64,000 nt of DNA from NCBI GenBank assembly GCA_963790965.1, contig CAWBQO010000001.1, forward strand, positions 310,001-374,000, given 5' to 3'. The position numbers were made by a program, and so were the translations under genes. Below are positions 35,198-44,363 of this stretch, one piece after another (positions within the stretch are counted from its first letter, which is position 1; the number at the start of each line of letters is the position of its first letter). The notes beneath the pieces were generated by a model. The model did no database searches, had not been told where the DNA came from, and was given only the letters and a program-made list of their open reading frames with translations. The stretch comes from CAWBQO01 sp963790965 (GTDB lineage Bacteria > Bacteroidota > Rhodothermia > Rhodothermales > DASSAV01).

Positions 35198-38100
35198 TTA
35201 AGCGGGCGTCGCGAGATGCCCCTGGTTATGATTTGAACCGGCCGCAAGGGCCATTGCCGGCTCCGGCTCTCCGGCTGCGAAAGAGGACCCGTCCTGCCGC
35301 TCGTCAAAGGTCTTCCGGTGCTGGTGTCCTTTGACAATGGCATAGATCGCCGGGATGACGACGAGCGTGAGGATGGTCGAGGAGACGAGGCCGCCGACCA
35401 TCGGGGTCGCTATGCGCTTCATGATCTCCGAGCCGGTCTCGGTGCCATACATGACGGGCAAGAGGCCGATAATGGTCGTGAAGACGGTCATGAGCTTGGG
35501 CCGCACGCGGTCGACGGCGCCTTCTTCCAGCGCGGCATCGAGCGACCGTTTCGACGTGAGCCTGCCTTCCGCGCGGTATCGCGCAATGGCCTCGTCGAGG
35601 TAGACCTGCATCACCACGCCCGTCTCCGCCGCGAGTCCGGCCACCGCGATGAAGCCGACCCCGACGGCAATGCTCATGTTAAAGTCGAGCAGCACCATCA
35701 GCCAGATCGCTCCTACGAGCGCGAAGGGGAGCGTCGCCATGAGGATCACGGTCTCCGTGACGTTGCGGAAGTGCAGGAAGAGGAGCAGGAAGATGATCGC
35801 CAGGGTGATCGGGACGAGTACCTGCATCCGCCGGTTCGCTCGCTCCATGTACTCGTACTGGCCGCTCCACTTGATGGAGTAGCCCGGCGGCAGGTCAACC
35901 CTCTCGGCGATCGTCTCTCGCGCGCGCTGCACGTAGGTACCCACGTCTACGCCGGGCTTCAGGTCCACGAACACCCAGGCGTTCGGACGCGCGTTCTCGC
36001 TCTTGATCATCGGCGGTCCACCGACGAGCTTCAGATCGGCCAACTGCCCGAGCGGCACCTGCCCGCCGCCGGGCATCGGCACGAGCACTTCGCGAAGCGA
36101 GGGAAGGTCGCTCCGCAAGTCGCGCGGGTAGCGCACGTTGACGCCGTAGCGCTCCAGTCCCTCTACGGTGGTCGTGACGTTCATGCCGCCGATGGCGCTC
36201 ATGATCACGTCCTGCACGTCGCCCGTCGTGAGGCCGTAGCGCGCCGCCTCGGCCCGGTTGATGTCGATGTCGAGGAACGAGCCGCCCATGACGCGCTCGG
36301 CGTAGACGGACATCGTCCCTTCAGTCCCTTTCAGCGCCCCTTCGATCCTTTCGCCGATCTGTTCAAGCGTCTGGAGGTCCTCGCCGGCGATCTTGATGCC
36401 CACGGGCGTCTTGATGCCGGTCGCGAGCATGTCCGTGCGCGTCTTGATCGGCATCGTCCATGCGTTGGTGAGGCCGGGGATCTGGATAGCCGCCTCGAAC
36501 TCGGCGAGCAGATCATCCCGCGACAGCCCCTCGCGCCACTCGCCCTCGGGCTTGAGGATGATGGTCGTCTCGATCATCGTCAGCGGTGCCGGGTCGGTCG
36601 CCGTCTCCGCCCGGCCGATCTTGCCGAAGACGGATTCGACTTCCGGAAAGCTCTTCAGGATGCGATCTGTTTGCTGGAGAAGTTCTTTCGCCTTCTGCGG
36701 CGAAATGCCCGGGAGCGCCGTCGGCATGTAGAGCACATCGCCCTCGTTCAGCGGCGGCATGAACTCGCTGCCGATCTGCGGGAAGGGCACGTAGGCGTGG
36801 CCGAACATCATCCGCTGCACCGGCAGGAGCGTGACGAGCAGGAGCGCGGCGCTGACGCCAACCACGAGCCAGGGACGCCGGAGCGTCCCGCGTATCACGG
36901 GTCGGTAGATGCGGATGAAGAAGCGCGCAATCGGGTTCTGCGCCTCCGTCCGGATCTTCCCCTTGACGAAGATGACCATCAGCGCCGGCACGAGGGTCAC
37001 GGCGAGGATGGCGGCCATGCCCATCGAGAACGTCTTCGTGAGCGCCAGCGGCCTGAACATGCGCCCTTCGACCTGCTCGAGCGTAAAGACCGGCAGGAAG
37101 GAGACCGTCACGATGAGCAGCGAGAAGAACAGGCTCGGGCCGACCTCCTTTGCGGCGTCGAGCACGGCCTGCACCCTTTCGGGCGGCTCCAGCTCGCGCC
37201 CGCGCGCTGCTCTGGCGCGCTCGATGTGTTTGTGCGCGTTCTCCACCATCACGAGGCTCGCGTCCACCATAACGCCGATGGCGATGGCGATGCCGCCGAG
37301 GCTCATGATGTTGGCGTTGATCCCGAGCAGGTACATGATGAGCAGCGCCGCCAGAATGCCCACCGGCACGGTGATGATCGCCACGAACGCGCTCCGGGCG
37401 TGCAGGAGGAAGATGATAACGATGAGGGCCACGACGATCAGTTCCTCCCAGATCTTGCCCGTGAGCGTGTCCACAGCGCGCCCGATGAGCGCCGAGCGGT
37501 CGTACTCCGTCACGATCTGGACGCCTTCAGGAAGGCTCGGCCCAAGCTCCGCGATGCGCTCCTTCACGCGCTCGATAACTTTCATCGCGTTGTCGCCGTA
37601 GCGCATGACAACGATGCCGCCAACGACTTCTCCCTCGCCATTCGACTCGGCGATGCCGCGCCGGATTTCAGGGCCGAGCTGCACCGTCGCCACGTCGCCG
37701 ACGGTGATGGTGGTGCCGCCCGTCGACTTCAGCGGAACCTGCCGGATGTCGTCCATGCCGCGGAGATAGCCCTTGCCGCGGACGATGAACTCGCGTTCCC
37801 CAAGCTCCAACAGCCGCCCGCCCACGTCCTGATTGCTCCGCTGAAGCTGCATCTTGACCATCGAGAGCGGGATGCCGTAGGCCGAGAGCTTCTGCGGATC
37901 GACGACCACTTGATACTGCTTCTGGAAACCGCCGACGGTGGCAATCTCCGCCACGCCTTCGACCGCCTGAAGCTCGTACTTGAGGAAGAAGTCCTGAAAG
38001 GCGCGTAGCTGCGCGAGGTCGTAGGTGCCCGTCGTATCGCGGAGCGAGTACTGGTAGACCCAGCCCACGCCCGTCGCGTCCGGTCCGAGCGCCGGCTTCG

Positions 38101-38473
38101 CGCCCGCCGGCAGCGTGCCGGCCACCTGGTTGAGGTACTCGAGCACGCGAGAGCGCGCCCAGTACATATCGGTCCCGTCCTCGAAGATGACGTAGACGAA
38201 CGAGGTGCCGAACATCGAATATCCGCGCACCGTCTGGGCGAACGGTGCCGAGAGCATCGCCGTGGCGAGCGGGTAGGTCACCTGCTCCTCGACGATCTGC
38301 GGCCCCTGCCCGGGGTACTCCGTCTTGATGATGACCTGCACGTCCGACAGGTCCGGAATGGCATCTACCGGCGTGTTCAGGAGCGCCCACGTGCCTCCGA
38401 CGGCCAGCAAGACCGTGAGCAGGATGACGAGCAGCCGATTATTAGCGCTCCAGGAAATGAGATTCTTAAGCAT
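35198..38473 (-). CDS. cusA: Heavy-metal efflux RND transporter, CusA type
   Basis: A 1,091-residue inner-membrane pump with 12 helices and two large periplasmic loops. Hallmarks include DLSDVQVIIKTEYPGQGP at the first loop, AIAIGVMVDASLVMVENAHK (with Asp near 404, the proton-relay residue) in helix 4, and SENARPNAWVFVDLKPG. Three Met at about 633 (APLTMIETT), 682 (TRTDMLATG) and 729 (ERVMGG) are spaced like the Met triad 573/623/672 of E. coli CusA, which points to Cu(I)/Ag(I) rather than zinc. It works with the CusB-like adaptor and the CusC-like channel upstream. The C-terminus is His/Gln/Asn-rich. Confidence 0.94.
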   Translation of the reverse strand: MLKNLISWSANNRLLVILLTVLLAVGGTWALLNTPVDAIPDLSDVQVIIKTEYPGQGPQIVEEQVTYPLATAMLSAPFAQTVRGYSMFGTSFVYVIFEDGTDMYWARSRVLEYLNQVAGTLPAGAKPALGPDATGVGWVYQYSLRDTTGTYDLAQLRAFQDFFLKYELQAVEGVAEIATVGGFQKQYQVVVDPQKLSAYGIPLSMVKMQLQRSNQDVGGRLLELGEREFIVRGKGYLRGMDDIRQVPLKSTGGTTITVGDVATVQLGPEIRRGIAESNGEGEVVGGIVVMRYGDNAMKVIERVKERIAELGPSLPEGVQIVTEYDRSALIGRAVDTLTGKIWEELIVVALIVIIFLLHARSAFVAIITVPVGILAALLIMYLLGINANIMSLGGIAIAIGVMVDASLVMVENAHKHIERARAARGRELEPPERVQAVLDAAKEVGPSLFFSLLIVTVSFLPVFTLEQVEGRMFRPLALTKTFSMGMAAILAVTLVPALMVIFVKGKIRTEAQNPIARFFIRIYRPVIRGTLRRPWLVVGVSAALLLVTLLPVQRMMFGHAYVPFPQIGSEFMPPLNEGDVLYMPTALPGISPQKAKELLQQTDRILKSFPEVESVFGKIGRAETATDPAPLTMIETTIILKPEGEWREGLSRDDLLAEFEAAIQIPGLTNAWTMPIKTRTDMLATGIKTPVGIKIAGEDLQTLEQIGERIEGALKGTEGTMSVYAERVMGGSFLDIDINRAEAARYGLTTGDVQDVIMSAIGGMNVTTTVEGLERYGVNVRYPRDLRSDLPSLREVLVPMPGGGQVPLGQLADLKLVGGPPMIKSENARPNAWVFVDLKPGVDVGTYVQRARETIAERVDLPPGYSIKWSGQYEYMERANRRMQVLVPITLAIIFLLLFLHFRNVTETVILMATLPFALVGAIWLMVLLDFNMSIAVGVGFIAVAGLAAETGVVMQVYLDEAIARYRAEGRLTSKRSLDAALEEGAVDRVRPKLMTVFTTIIGLLPVMYGTETGSEIMKRIATPMVGGLVSSTILTLVVIPAIYAIVKGHQHRKTFDERQDGSSFAAGEPEPAMALAAGSNHNQGHLATPA

Positions 38474-38518
38474 GGTATATCCGTATTAACGTCTTTACGA
38501 AGCCGTCTTGTCGGCGAG

Positions 38519-40147
38519 CTACTTGTTGACGACGATTGTTCCCTTCAGCATGTCCATGCCGCAGGCGAAGGTGAACGTTCCATTCTCTTTCGGCGTGAGT
38601 TTGAGGGTGACCTCCTTGTGGAGCGGCAAGGGCGTTGCCTCGATGCCGAAGTCCGGGATCACGACCTCCGTGGCGCACGTGTTCTCGGTGTGCCGCGTGA
38701 AGACGAGCCGCGCCGGAACGCCCTTCTTGAGCGAAACCGTCGCCGGCTCAAATCCTTGCGGCGTAATGTTGATGCGCGCCACCTGCACCCCGTCCTCCTC
38801 GGACGGTGCAGCAGCAGCCGGAGTGTCCATGCCCGCTCCCTTCTCCATTCCGGCATCGACCGGCGCGGAATCGGCCTGCGCGCCGCCCTTACCCGCCATC
38901 GCGTTCACGGCGGAGGCAAGCCGCGCCTCGGAGTCGATCAGGAACTGGGCGCTCGTCACAACCTGCTCGTCGCCGGTGAGGCCCGAGAGAATCTGCACGC
39001 GGCCCTCCGACTCAGCGCCGACCTCCACATCCGCCGGGCGAAAACGTCCGTCGCCGAGCGCAATGATAACGATAGCCTGGTCGCCGCTCCGAACAACGGC
39101 CTCAGACGGCACCAGCACCGTCGGAGCCATGCGTCCGCCCACCAGTCGCACGGTGGCGTACATGGACGGCTTGAGCTTCAGCCCCGGATTGGCAACCCGC
39201 ACCCGCGCCTTGACCGTCCGCGTACCCGCGTCCAGCTCGTCGTAGAGGTAGTCCACCACCCCGTTAATCGTCTTTCCCGGCTCATACGGCAGCTCGATCA
39301 CCGCGCGCGTGCCGACACCGACCCAGGACAGGTCCTGCTCGTAGACGTCGACCATGAGCCAGAGCACCGAGAGATCGGAGAGCTTCATGAGCGCCATGCC
39401 GGGCATGATCTTCTGCCCCTCGATCACGTTCGTCTCGGCGACCGTTCCGGAGGCGGGGGCGTAGAGCGTCAGCGTCCGCGTGGGCGTGCCGGTCTGTTCC
39501 AGCCGCTTGATCTGCTCGTCGGTGATGTCCCAGAAGGCGAGGCGGCGACGGGCGGCGTCGACGAGGCGCTGCGCGTCGGCACCGCCGCCGAGCCGTTCGG
39601 CGTTCCGCAGCGCCAGCAGGTACTCCTCCTGCGTCGAGACGAGTTCGGGCGAATAGATCTCCAGCAGCGGCTGTCCCTTGCGCACGCGCGCGCCCTCGAA
39701 ATTGACGTGCAGATCTTCGACCCACCCGCCAATCTTGGGCGAGACGACCGCCGTGCGCTGTTCGTTCACGGCAAAGCGACCCGTCGTCCGCACCGTGCGG
39801 TCGAGCGATGCTACCACGGCGGGGGCCGTGCGGACGCCGATGTTCTGCGTCGTGACGGCGTCGATCGACACGACGCCCTCGCCGGAGGCTTCGTCGGCGT
39901 AGACCGGCACGAGGTCCATGCCCATGCGCGACTTGCCCGGCTGTTCGTAGATCTCATTCGGGTTCATTGGCGCGCGCCAGTACAGGATCTCGCGTTCGCC
40001 CTGCGCCGGAGCGTTCGCCACGCCCTCGGCCGCCGCATCGCCCGCGCCGTTGTCGTCTCGCGTGAGGACAAGCCCGAGCGCGAGCAGAACGGCGACGGCC
40101 AAAGCCGCGAGGCCGATGAGAACGTTACGTTTCTTGTTCATAATCAT
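38519..40147 (-). CDS. cusB: CusB-type RND adaptor with C-terminal cupredoxin domain
   Basis: A 542-residue membrane-fusion protein. The anchor (about residues 9-27) is followed by the CusB metal region (YWRAPMNPNEIYEQ, GKSRMGMDLVPVYADE), the barrel-sandwich and long helical hairpin (NFEGARVRKGQPLLEIYSPE, about 165-240) and the beta-barrel and proximal domains up to about 440. A Pro/Ala/Ser linker then leads to an extra domain (about 455-542) with NTCATEVVIPDFGI and TFTFACGMDMLKGTIVV, closely similar to the standalone cupredoxin gene of this locus. Such a fused copper site on the adaptor suggests metal is captured close to the pump entry. It is 45 bases upstream of cusA in one operon. Confidence 0.92.
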   Translation of the reverse strand: MIMNKKRNVLIGLAALAVAVLLALGLVLTRDDNGAGDAAAEGVANAPAQGEREILYWRAPMNPNEIYEQPGKSRMGMDLVPVYADEASGEGVVSIDAVTTQNIGVRTAPAVVASLDRTVRTTGRFAVNEQRTAVVSPKIGGWVEDLHVNFEGARVRKGQPLLEIYSPELVSTQEEYLLALRNAERLGGGADAQRLVDAARRRLAFWDITDEQIKRLEQTGTPTRTLTLYAPASGTVAETNVIEGQKIMPGMALMKLSDLSVLWLMVDVYEQDLSWVGVGTRAVIELPYEPGKTINGVVDYLYDELDAGTRTVKARVRVANPGLKLKPSMYATVRLVGGRMAPTVLVPSEAVVRSGDQAIVIIALGDGRFRPADVEVGAESEGRVQILSGLTGDEQVVTSAQFLIDSEARLASAVNAMAGKGGAQADSAPVDAGMEKGAGMDTPAAAAPSEEDGVQVARINITPQGFEPATVSLKKGVPARLVFTRHTENTCATEVVIPDFGIEATPLPLHKEVTLKLTPKENGTFTFACGMDMLKGTIVVNK

Positions 40148-40186
40148 GACAGATAAGGGCCATAGGAGCCAAAGGCCCCGGCGGCT

Positions 40187-41526
40187 TTAAAATGTGTTGG
40201 CTTCGGAAAGGTTGGAGACGCCGAGCGCGCGTTCGAGGCCTGCGGCGGCCTTCAGGTAGCGCGCGAGCGCATCTTCGTAGCCCATCTGCAGGCTGAAACC
40301 ATGCGCTCGGTGTCGAGCAGGTTCAGGAAGTCGATGCGGCCGGTGGTGTACGCTGAGACCGTTGCCTCGAGCGTCGTCTCCGCCTGCGGGATGAGCGTCC
40401 TCTGGTAGAGTTCGAGCTGTTTGGCCTCCCGCTCCAGCTGGCTTACGAGGTCCGCGATTTGCGTGCTGAAGGTCGTCTCGAGCGCCTCCTGCCGCGCCTG
40501 CACTTGCAACGCGCGGACCTTCGCCTCCTGCAGTCCGGCCTTCAGGCGGCCACGCTGAAGCGGCACCTTGACGCCCACGCCGAGCGCGAGCGCATCGCGC
40601 CCATCGACCGAGGCCATGGCCCCCCGGTCGGCCATGTCGAAGTAGGTGAGATTAAAGCTGAAGTCGGGCATGAACTGCTTTTCGGCCAGCGCGATGCCTT
40701 TTTGGGCGCGGCGCTCGGCGGCGGCAAGCGCCTGAACCTCCGGGCGACGCTCGAGGGCAAGGGCGACGAGGCGCTCGGCGTCGCTCAGCGGCAGGTCAGG
40801 CTTCTGCACCTGAACCGTGAACTCCCCTTCGACCGCCCGATTCAGGATGCGGGCGAGCGTTTCGGTTGCCGTGCGGCGGCGGGCGGAGAGGTCGAGCAGG
40901 CGCTGCGTGAGCGTGTTCTGTTCGAGCTGCGCCTTCAGAATGGCCTGCTGCATGCCGGTCCCGACCTCATACTGAGTGGCGGCAACGTCTTCAAACGTCG
41001 CCAGTTGCTCCTGAAAGGCCCCAACGAGATCTACCTGCTCCTGAATGCGGTAGAGATCATAGTAGGCCATCTTCGCCTGTACGATCAGGTCCAGCGCGTA
41101 CGTCTCGGCCTCCGCCGAGGCAACGTCGGCCGAGAGGTCGGCGATGTCGCCCTGGAGCGAGAGCTTACCCGGATACGGGATCTGCTGCTCGACGCGCCAC
41201 TGCGAACGCTGCGCTCCACGCGCGGTGTAGACGGGGAAGGGCTGATACGTGCCCATCACCGTCGGTTCGGGCAAGGCCGAGACCTGCGCCGCGCGCGTTT
41301 CGAGCGCGTCGGCCTCGAGGTAGGACGCCCGCAGCGAAGGATTGCCCGCGCGGACCTCCTGAAGAACCTCGCCGAGGCGGAGGATGGGGAGGTCGAGCGG
41401 CGCGGCCGCGCCGGACGCTTCGGCCGGACGAGCCGCTGCCGGCACCTGGGCGGCCGCGGGCGGCCCGAGCAGCATGAGGCTCAGTAATGCGGTGCAGAAC
41501 ACACCGACACGAATACGGGGAGACAT
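40187..41526 (-). CDS. CusC/TolC-type outer-membrane efflux protein, frameshift near the C-terminus
   Basis: An outer-membrane factor of about 446 residues if the frame is repaired. The signal peptide (MSPRIRVGVFCTALLSLMLL) decides the start at 41526, though the frame is open to 41661. Two long helical repeats follow, with LRASYLEADALETRAAQ and LEQNTLTQRLLDLSARR. The open frame ends early at 40252 as DTERMVSACRWATK, but one added base near 40300-40305 restores the expected end LQMGYEDALARYLKAAAGL and GLERALGVSNLSEANTF with a stop at 40187-40189. It should form the exit channel for the CusAB pump. The next gene, cusB, begins 39 bases later. Confidence 0.88.
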
Positions 41527-41612
41527 AGATTCCTGATCTGGATACGACGGTTCGGAGAGAGGGCCTTTCCCTGCCGGCCATGACGAAGCGGCGGCAGAGG
41601 TTCCGAAGTCGG

Positions 41613-42053
41613 TCAGATCAGGTACGCGCCGAGGAATGCCAGCCGGTCGGCAGCCGGCCACGCGGCAAAATCGCGGGCCTGCCGGGGCGGCAGCAGGATA
41701 AATTCGCCAGAAGTACGTGCGTCCTCCAGAGGGAGAACGGCAGCCAGAGCCGGTTCAAGCAGGCGCGAGCCGATATTGACGCCGACCGTTGCAACCTCGT
41801 CCGCCACGCCCGTGTCGATGCAGCAGAGGCGGAGGCCGGTTGGGGCCGAGGTGCCGCAGGGCGTTTCGTCGGTGACGGGCGTGGAGGCGGGCGTCTGCTC
41901 GCCGTGGCAGGGCATGGCGGACATGTCCGCAGCGGCCTGCATATGATTCGAAGTAGCCGCGCATACCGCTGCAACCGTGGGCATGGTGAACCCAAGGAAG
42001 AGGCTCGCCGCAAGGAGCAGCGGCAGCAGTCGGTATGTTCGTCCTTTTGGCAT
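41613..42053 (-). CDS. Small exported Cys/His-containing protein of the copper locus
   Basis: A 146-residue protein with a clear signal peptide (MPKGRTYRLLPLLLAASLFL, then GFTMPTVAAV). The mature part holds clustered possible metal ligands: CAATSNHMQ, MSAMPCHGEQ, ETPCGTSAP and LRLCCIDTG. No family is recognised, although such small Cys/His proteins are common beside metal pumps. It is the first gene of the copper operon (next gene 86 bases on) and is divergent from the response regulator. A parallel frame five bases offset is also open, but only this frame gives an export signal. Met at 42053 is preferred over 42074. Confidence 0.65.
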   Translation of the reverse strand: MPKGRTYRLLPLLLAASLFLGFTMPTVAAVCAATSNHMQAAADMSAMPCHGEQTPASTPVTDETPCGTSAPTGLRLCCIDTGVADEVATVGVNIGSRLLEPALAAVLPLEDARTSGEFILLPPRQARDFAAWPAADRLAFLGAYLI

Positions 42054-42248
42054 ATCTCTTTTGTACCCGCCCATTTCAATCAGGTGCCCGCCCGGAGCCT
42101 TAAAGTTAGCTCAGGTTCACTGTTTACATGCCGCACCTCCCGCTCAAGCGCGAATGCCTGCGAGGGCGTGCGCGCTTGCTGCAGCGCCGGCCGGAGCGGC
42201 AAGCGCCTTATCTTACCCCCCGAGCCGCCACGCATCCTCGCCAACGCC
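42054..42248. promoter_or_regulatory. Divergent promoter region between copper operon and response regulator
   Basis: These 195 bases separate two divergent units: the copper operon (-) and an OmpR-type regulator (+). A two-component regulator next to a CusCBA operon commonly binds such a region. The local AT-rich stretch near 42100-42130 (AAAGTTAGCTCAGGTTCACT) may hold a promoter; no operator repeat could be assigned with confidence. Confidence 0.4.
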
Positions 42249-42926
42249 ATGCCCCGCATCCTCATCGTCGAAGACGAACCGCACATGCAGCAAGGGCTGC
42301 GCGACAATCTTGAGTTCGAAAACTACGACGTGGAGGTAGCCGGTGACGGCGACGACGGCCTGCAAAAACTCCTCGCCGGCACGTTTGACCTCGTCCTGCT
42401 CGACGTTATGCTCCCCGGCCGCTCCGGCTTCGACGTGTGCAAGGAAGCGCGCCGCCAGGGCGTCACGACTCCCATTATCATGCTCACCGCCCGCAGCGAG
42501 GAGATCGACACCGTGCGCGGACTCGAAGGGGGCGCCGACGACTACATCACAAAGCCCTTCAGCCTGCGCGAGCTGCTCGCGCGCGTCCGCGCCGTCCTCC
42601 GCCGCCGGCCCGCCGCCGAGGACCCCGCGCGCCTCCGCCTCGGCCGCCTCGAGGTCGACCTTCAGCGCTACAGCGCCCGCTGCGACGGGCAGGACGTGGA
42701 CATGAGCCACCTCGAGTTCGAGGTCCTGCGCTACCTCCACGCCCACGCCGGCGAGCCGGTCTCCCGCGACCAGCTCTTGAGCGACGTATGGGGCTACGAA
42801 AACAGCCCCACGACCCGCACCGTCGACAACTTCATCCTCAAGCTGCGCGGCAAGATCGAAGCGGACCCCGCCTCCCCCCGCCACATCCTCACCGTCCACG
42901 GCATCGGCTACAAACTCGTCCCGTAA
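42249..42926 (+). CDS. OmpR/PhoB-family response regulator
   Basis: A 225-residue regulator. The receiver domain starts MPRILIVEDEPHMQQGL with acidic pocket residues Glu8/Asp9, phosphoacceptor Asp52 (LVLLDVMLPG), Thr near 80 (IIMLTARS) and Lys near 102 (DDYITKPFSLRELL). The C-terminal winged helix ends YENSPTTRTVDNFILKLRGK and HILTVHGIGYKLV, a standard OmpR end. The frame is open from 41580, but only the ATG at 42249 gives a receiver start. It is divergent from the copper operon and probably controls it. No sensor kinase follows; the next 1.4 kb is repeat DNA. Confidence 0.93.
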   Translation: MPRILIVEDEPHMQQGLRDNLEFENYDVEVAGDGDDGLQKLLAGTFDLVLLDVMLPGRSGFDVCKEARRQGVTTPIIMLTARSEEIDTVRGLEGGADDYITKPFSLRELLARVRAVLRRRPAAEDPARLRLGRLEVDLQRYSARCDGQDVDMSHLEFEVLRYLHAHAGEPVSRDQLLSDVWGYENSPTTRTVDNFILKLRGKIEADPASPRHILTVHGIGYKLVP

Positions 42927-43089
42927 GCTCCGCAAGGATGAGTTTAAAGCGTAATCCGCTTACCGATCCCATTATGAGTCATCGCAACTCACGGCGGCAC
43001 CGCCAACCCTCACCGCCCAGCCGCCGCCAGGCGGAGGGGAACGATAGTTCGCGCCCACAAAAGATTTTCACCTCCCATTATCCGCCTCC
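42927..43089. other. Non-coding stretch leading into the repeat array
   Basis: A gene-free segment after the response regulator. It contains a diverged copy of the GGGG-ACGAT-GTTCGCGCCC palindrome near 43038-43060. No sensor kinase fragment is visible. Confidence 0.4.
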
Positions 43090-43226
43090 ATTCCCCCGGA
43101 GTGTCATCCTGAGCGCAGCGAAGGATCTGTTTTCTTTCACAGTAGGGGCACGATCGTTCGCGCCCCTACATGATCGCCTCCCTACAACATCGCAGCCCCG
43201 AACCAAACAGCACCGCCCCCCAGCCT

Positions 43227-43302
43227 GTCATCCCGACCAAGGCGGCGCTACCGACCCTCATCGTGAGACCGCATCATCCGCCGCCGCGCGGAGGGACCTC
43301 CT
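43227..43302 (+). repeat. ~76-bp stem-loop element, copy in array unit 1
   Basis: Begins GTCATCCCGACCAAGGCGGC and ends CCGCCGCGCGGAGGGACC plus TCCT. GGCGGCG and CGCCGCC arms pair. Confidence 0.85.
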
Positions 43303-43638
43303 ATCCAGGCAAAGAACACCCGCCGACTCCCATCCGCTCCCCACTCGCGTCTTCGACTTCCCGAGCGCACCGAAGGATCTGTGCTTACGGGAGCCTGAGA
43401 TGCTTCGCTTCGCTCAGCATGACACGCAGGGAGGGTATGCCGTTCTTGTGGTCCTCAGTGCTTCCTTTCTCGTGGCCCTCAGCGCTGCCATTAGCCTCCA
43501 TTCCCCCCCCGGTTGTCATCCTGAACGCAGAGAAGGATCTGTTTTCTTTCGCACTAGGGGCACGATCGTTCGCGCCCCTACATGATCGTGCCCCTACAAC
43601 ATCGCAGCCCCGAACCAAACAGCACCGCCCCTCGGCCT

Positions 43639-43714
43639 GTCATCCCGACCAAGGCGGCGCTACCGACCCTCATCGTGAGACCACCTCATCCGCCGCCGCG
43701 CGGAGGGACCTCCT
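43639..43714 (+). repeat. ~76-bp stem-loop element, copy in array unit 2
   Basis: Same ends and length as the copy at 43227; only a few loop bases differ. Confidence 0.85.
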
Positions 43715-44363
43715 ACCCAAGCAAAGAACACCCGCCGACTCCCATCCGCTCCCCACTCGCGTCTTCGACTTCCCGAGCGCACCGAAGGATCTGTGCTTAC
43801 GGGAGCCTGAGATGCTTCGCTTCGCCGGCATGACACGCGGGGAGGGTGATGCCGTTCTCGTGGTCCTCAGTGCTGCCTTTCTCGTGGCCCTCAGCGCTGC
43901 CATTAGCCTCCATTCCCCCCCGGTTGTCATCCTGAGCGCAGCGAAGGATCTGTTTTCTTTCGCACTAGGGGCACGATCGTTCGCGCCCCGACATGATCGC
44001 GCCCCTACAACATCGCAGCCCCAAACCAAACAGCACCGCCCCCCAGACTGTCATCCCGACCAAGGCGGCACCGCCAGCCCTTACCCCCGAGCCTCCGCCC
44101 GGCGCAGGGCCTCCTACCACCATTTCGCGCGGCCCTCCATTTCAACCCCGCTGATCGCCGGTCCACAACACGCTCCGCGTCTATTCCTCCGAAATGAGCG
44201 CTAAAACTCCGCCCCCCGGCGCCGATACCCTTACGGTGCGCCAAAAGCGACAGTCGCTACTGCGCCGCGGCGCAGCACAGTCGAACCCGAACAGGTCGGC
44301 CGGCGTTTGTTATGCGCCGCTATATTGAGCACTGCCCCTGAACGCGACGCAACAACCCCACGC

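Larger units (their letters stand above)
43090..44120 (+). repeat. Tandem array of ~411-bp composite repeats (2.5 copies)
   Basis: Direct repeats with starts marked by GTCATCCTGA-CGCAG at 43103, 43515 and 43926 (periods 412 and 411). Each unit contains, in order: the GTCATCC...GAAGGATCTG module, a palindrome with GTAGGGGC and GCCCCTAC arms around ACGATCGTTCGC, the ~76-bp stem-loop element, a GAAGGATCTGTGCTTACGG segment beside an inverted CTTCGCTTCGC..CATGACAC module, and a CCTCAG-rich spacer. Copies differ by a few bases. Copy 3 stops in a degenerate stem-loop near 44117. Long open frames cross the array because the period is near a multiple of three; they are not regarded as genes. Confidence 0.9.

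Noticed and set aside
35318..38008. An 896-codon open frame antisense to cusA
   Set aside because: It mirrors the whole pump gene, is Arg/His/Asp-rich without any domain, and arises from the GC-rich third positions. Same judgement for long antisense frames over 16794-18341, 24435-25220, 30709-31527, 38618-40156 and 44310-46460.
43090..44120. CRISPR array
   Set aside because: Units are ~411 bp, composite, and directly adjacent without short repeats and unique spacers; no cas genes.
43170..44204. A 344-codon open frame (and parallel ones) through the repeat array
   Set aside because: The peptide repeats with the DNA unit and appears again at 60.9-61.5 kb. A period of 411 bases keeps the frame open. 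No start signal or protein-like conservation.
42927..44363. Sensor kinase gene after the response regulator
   Set aside because: Looked for H-box and ATPase motifs in all frames; only repeat-derived peptides were found.
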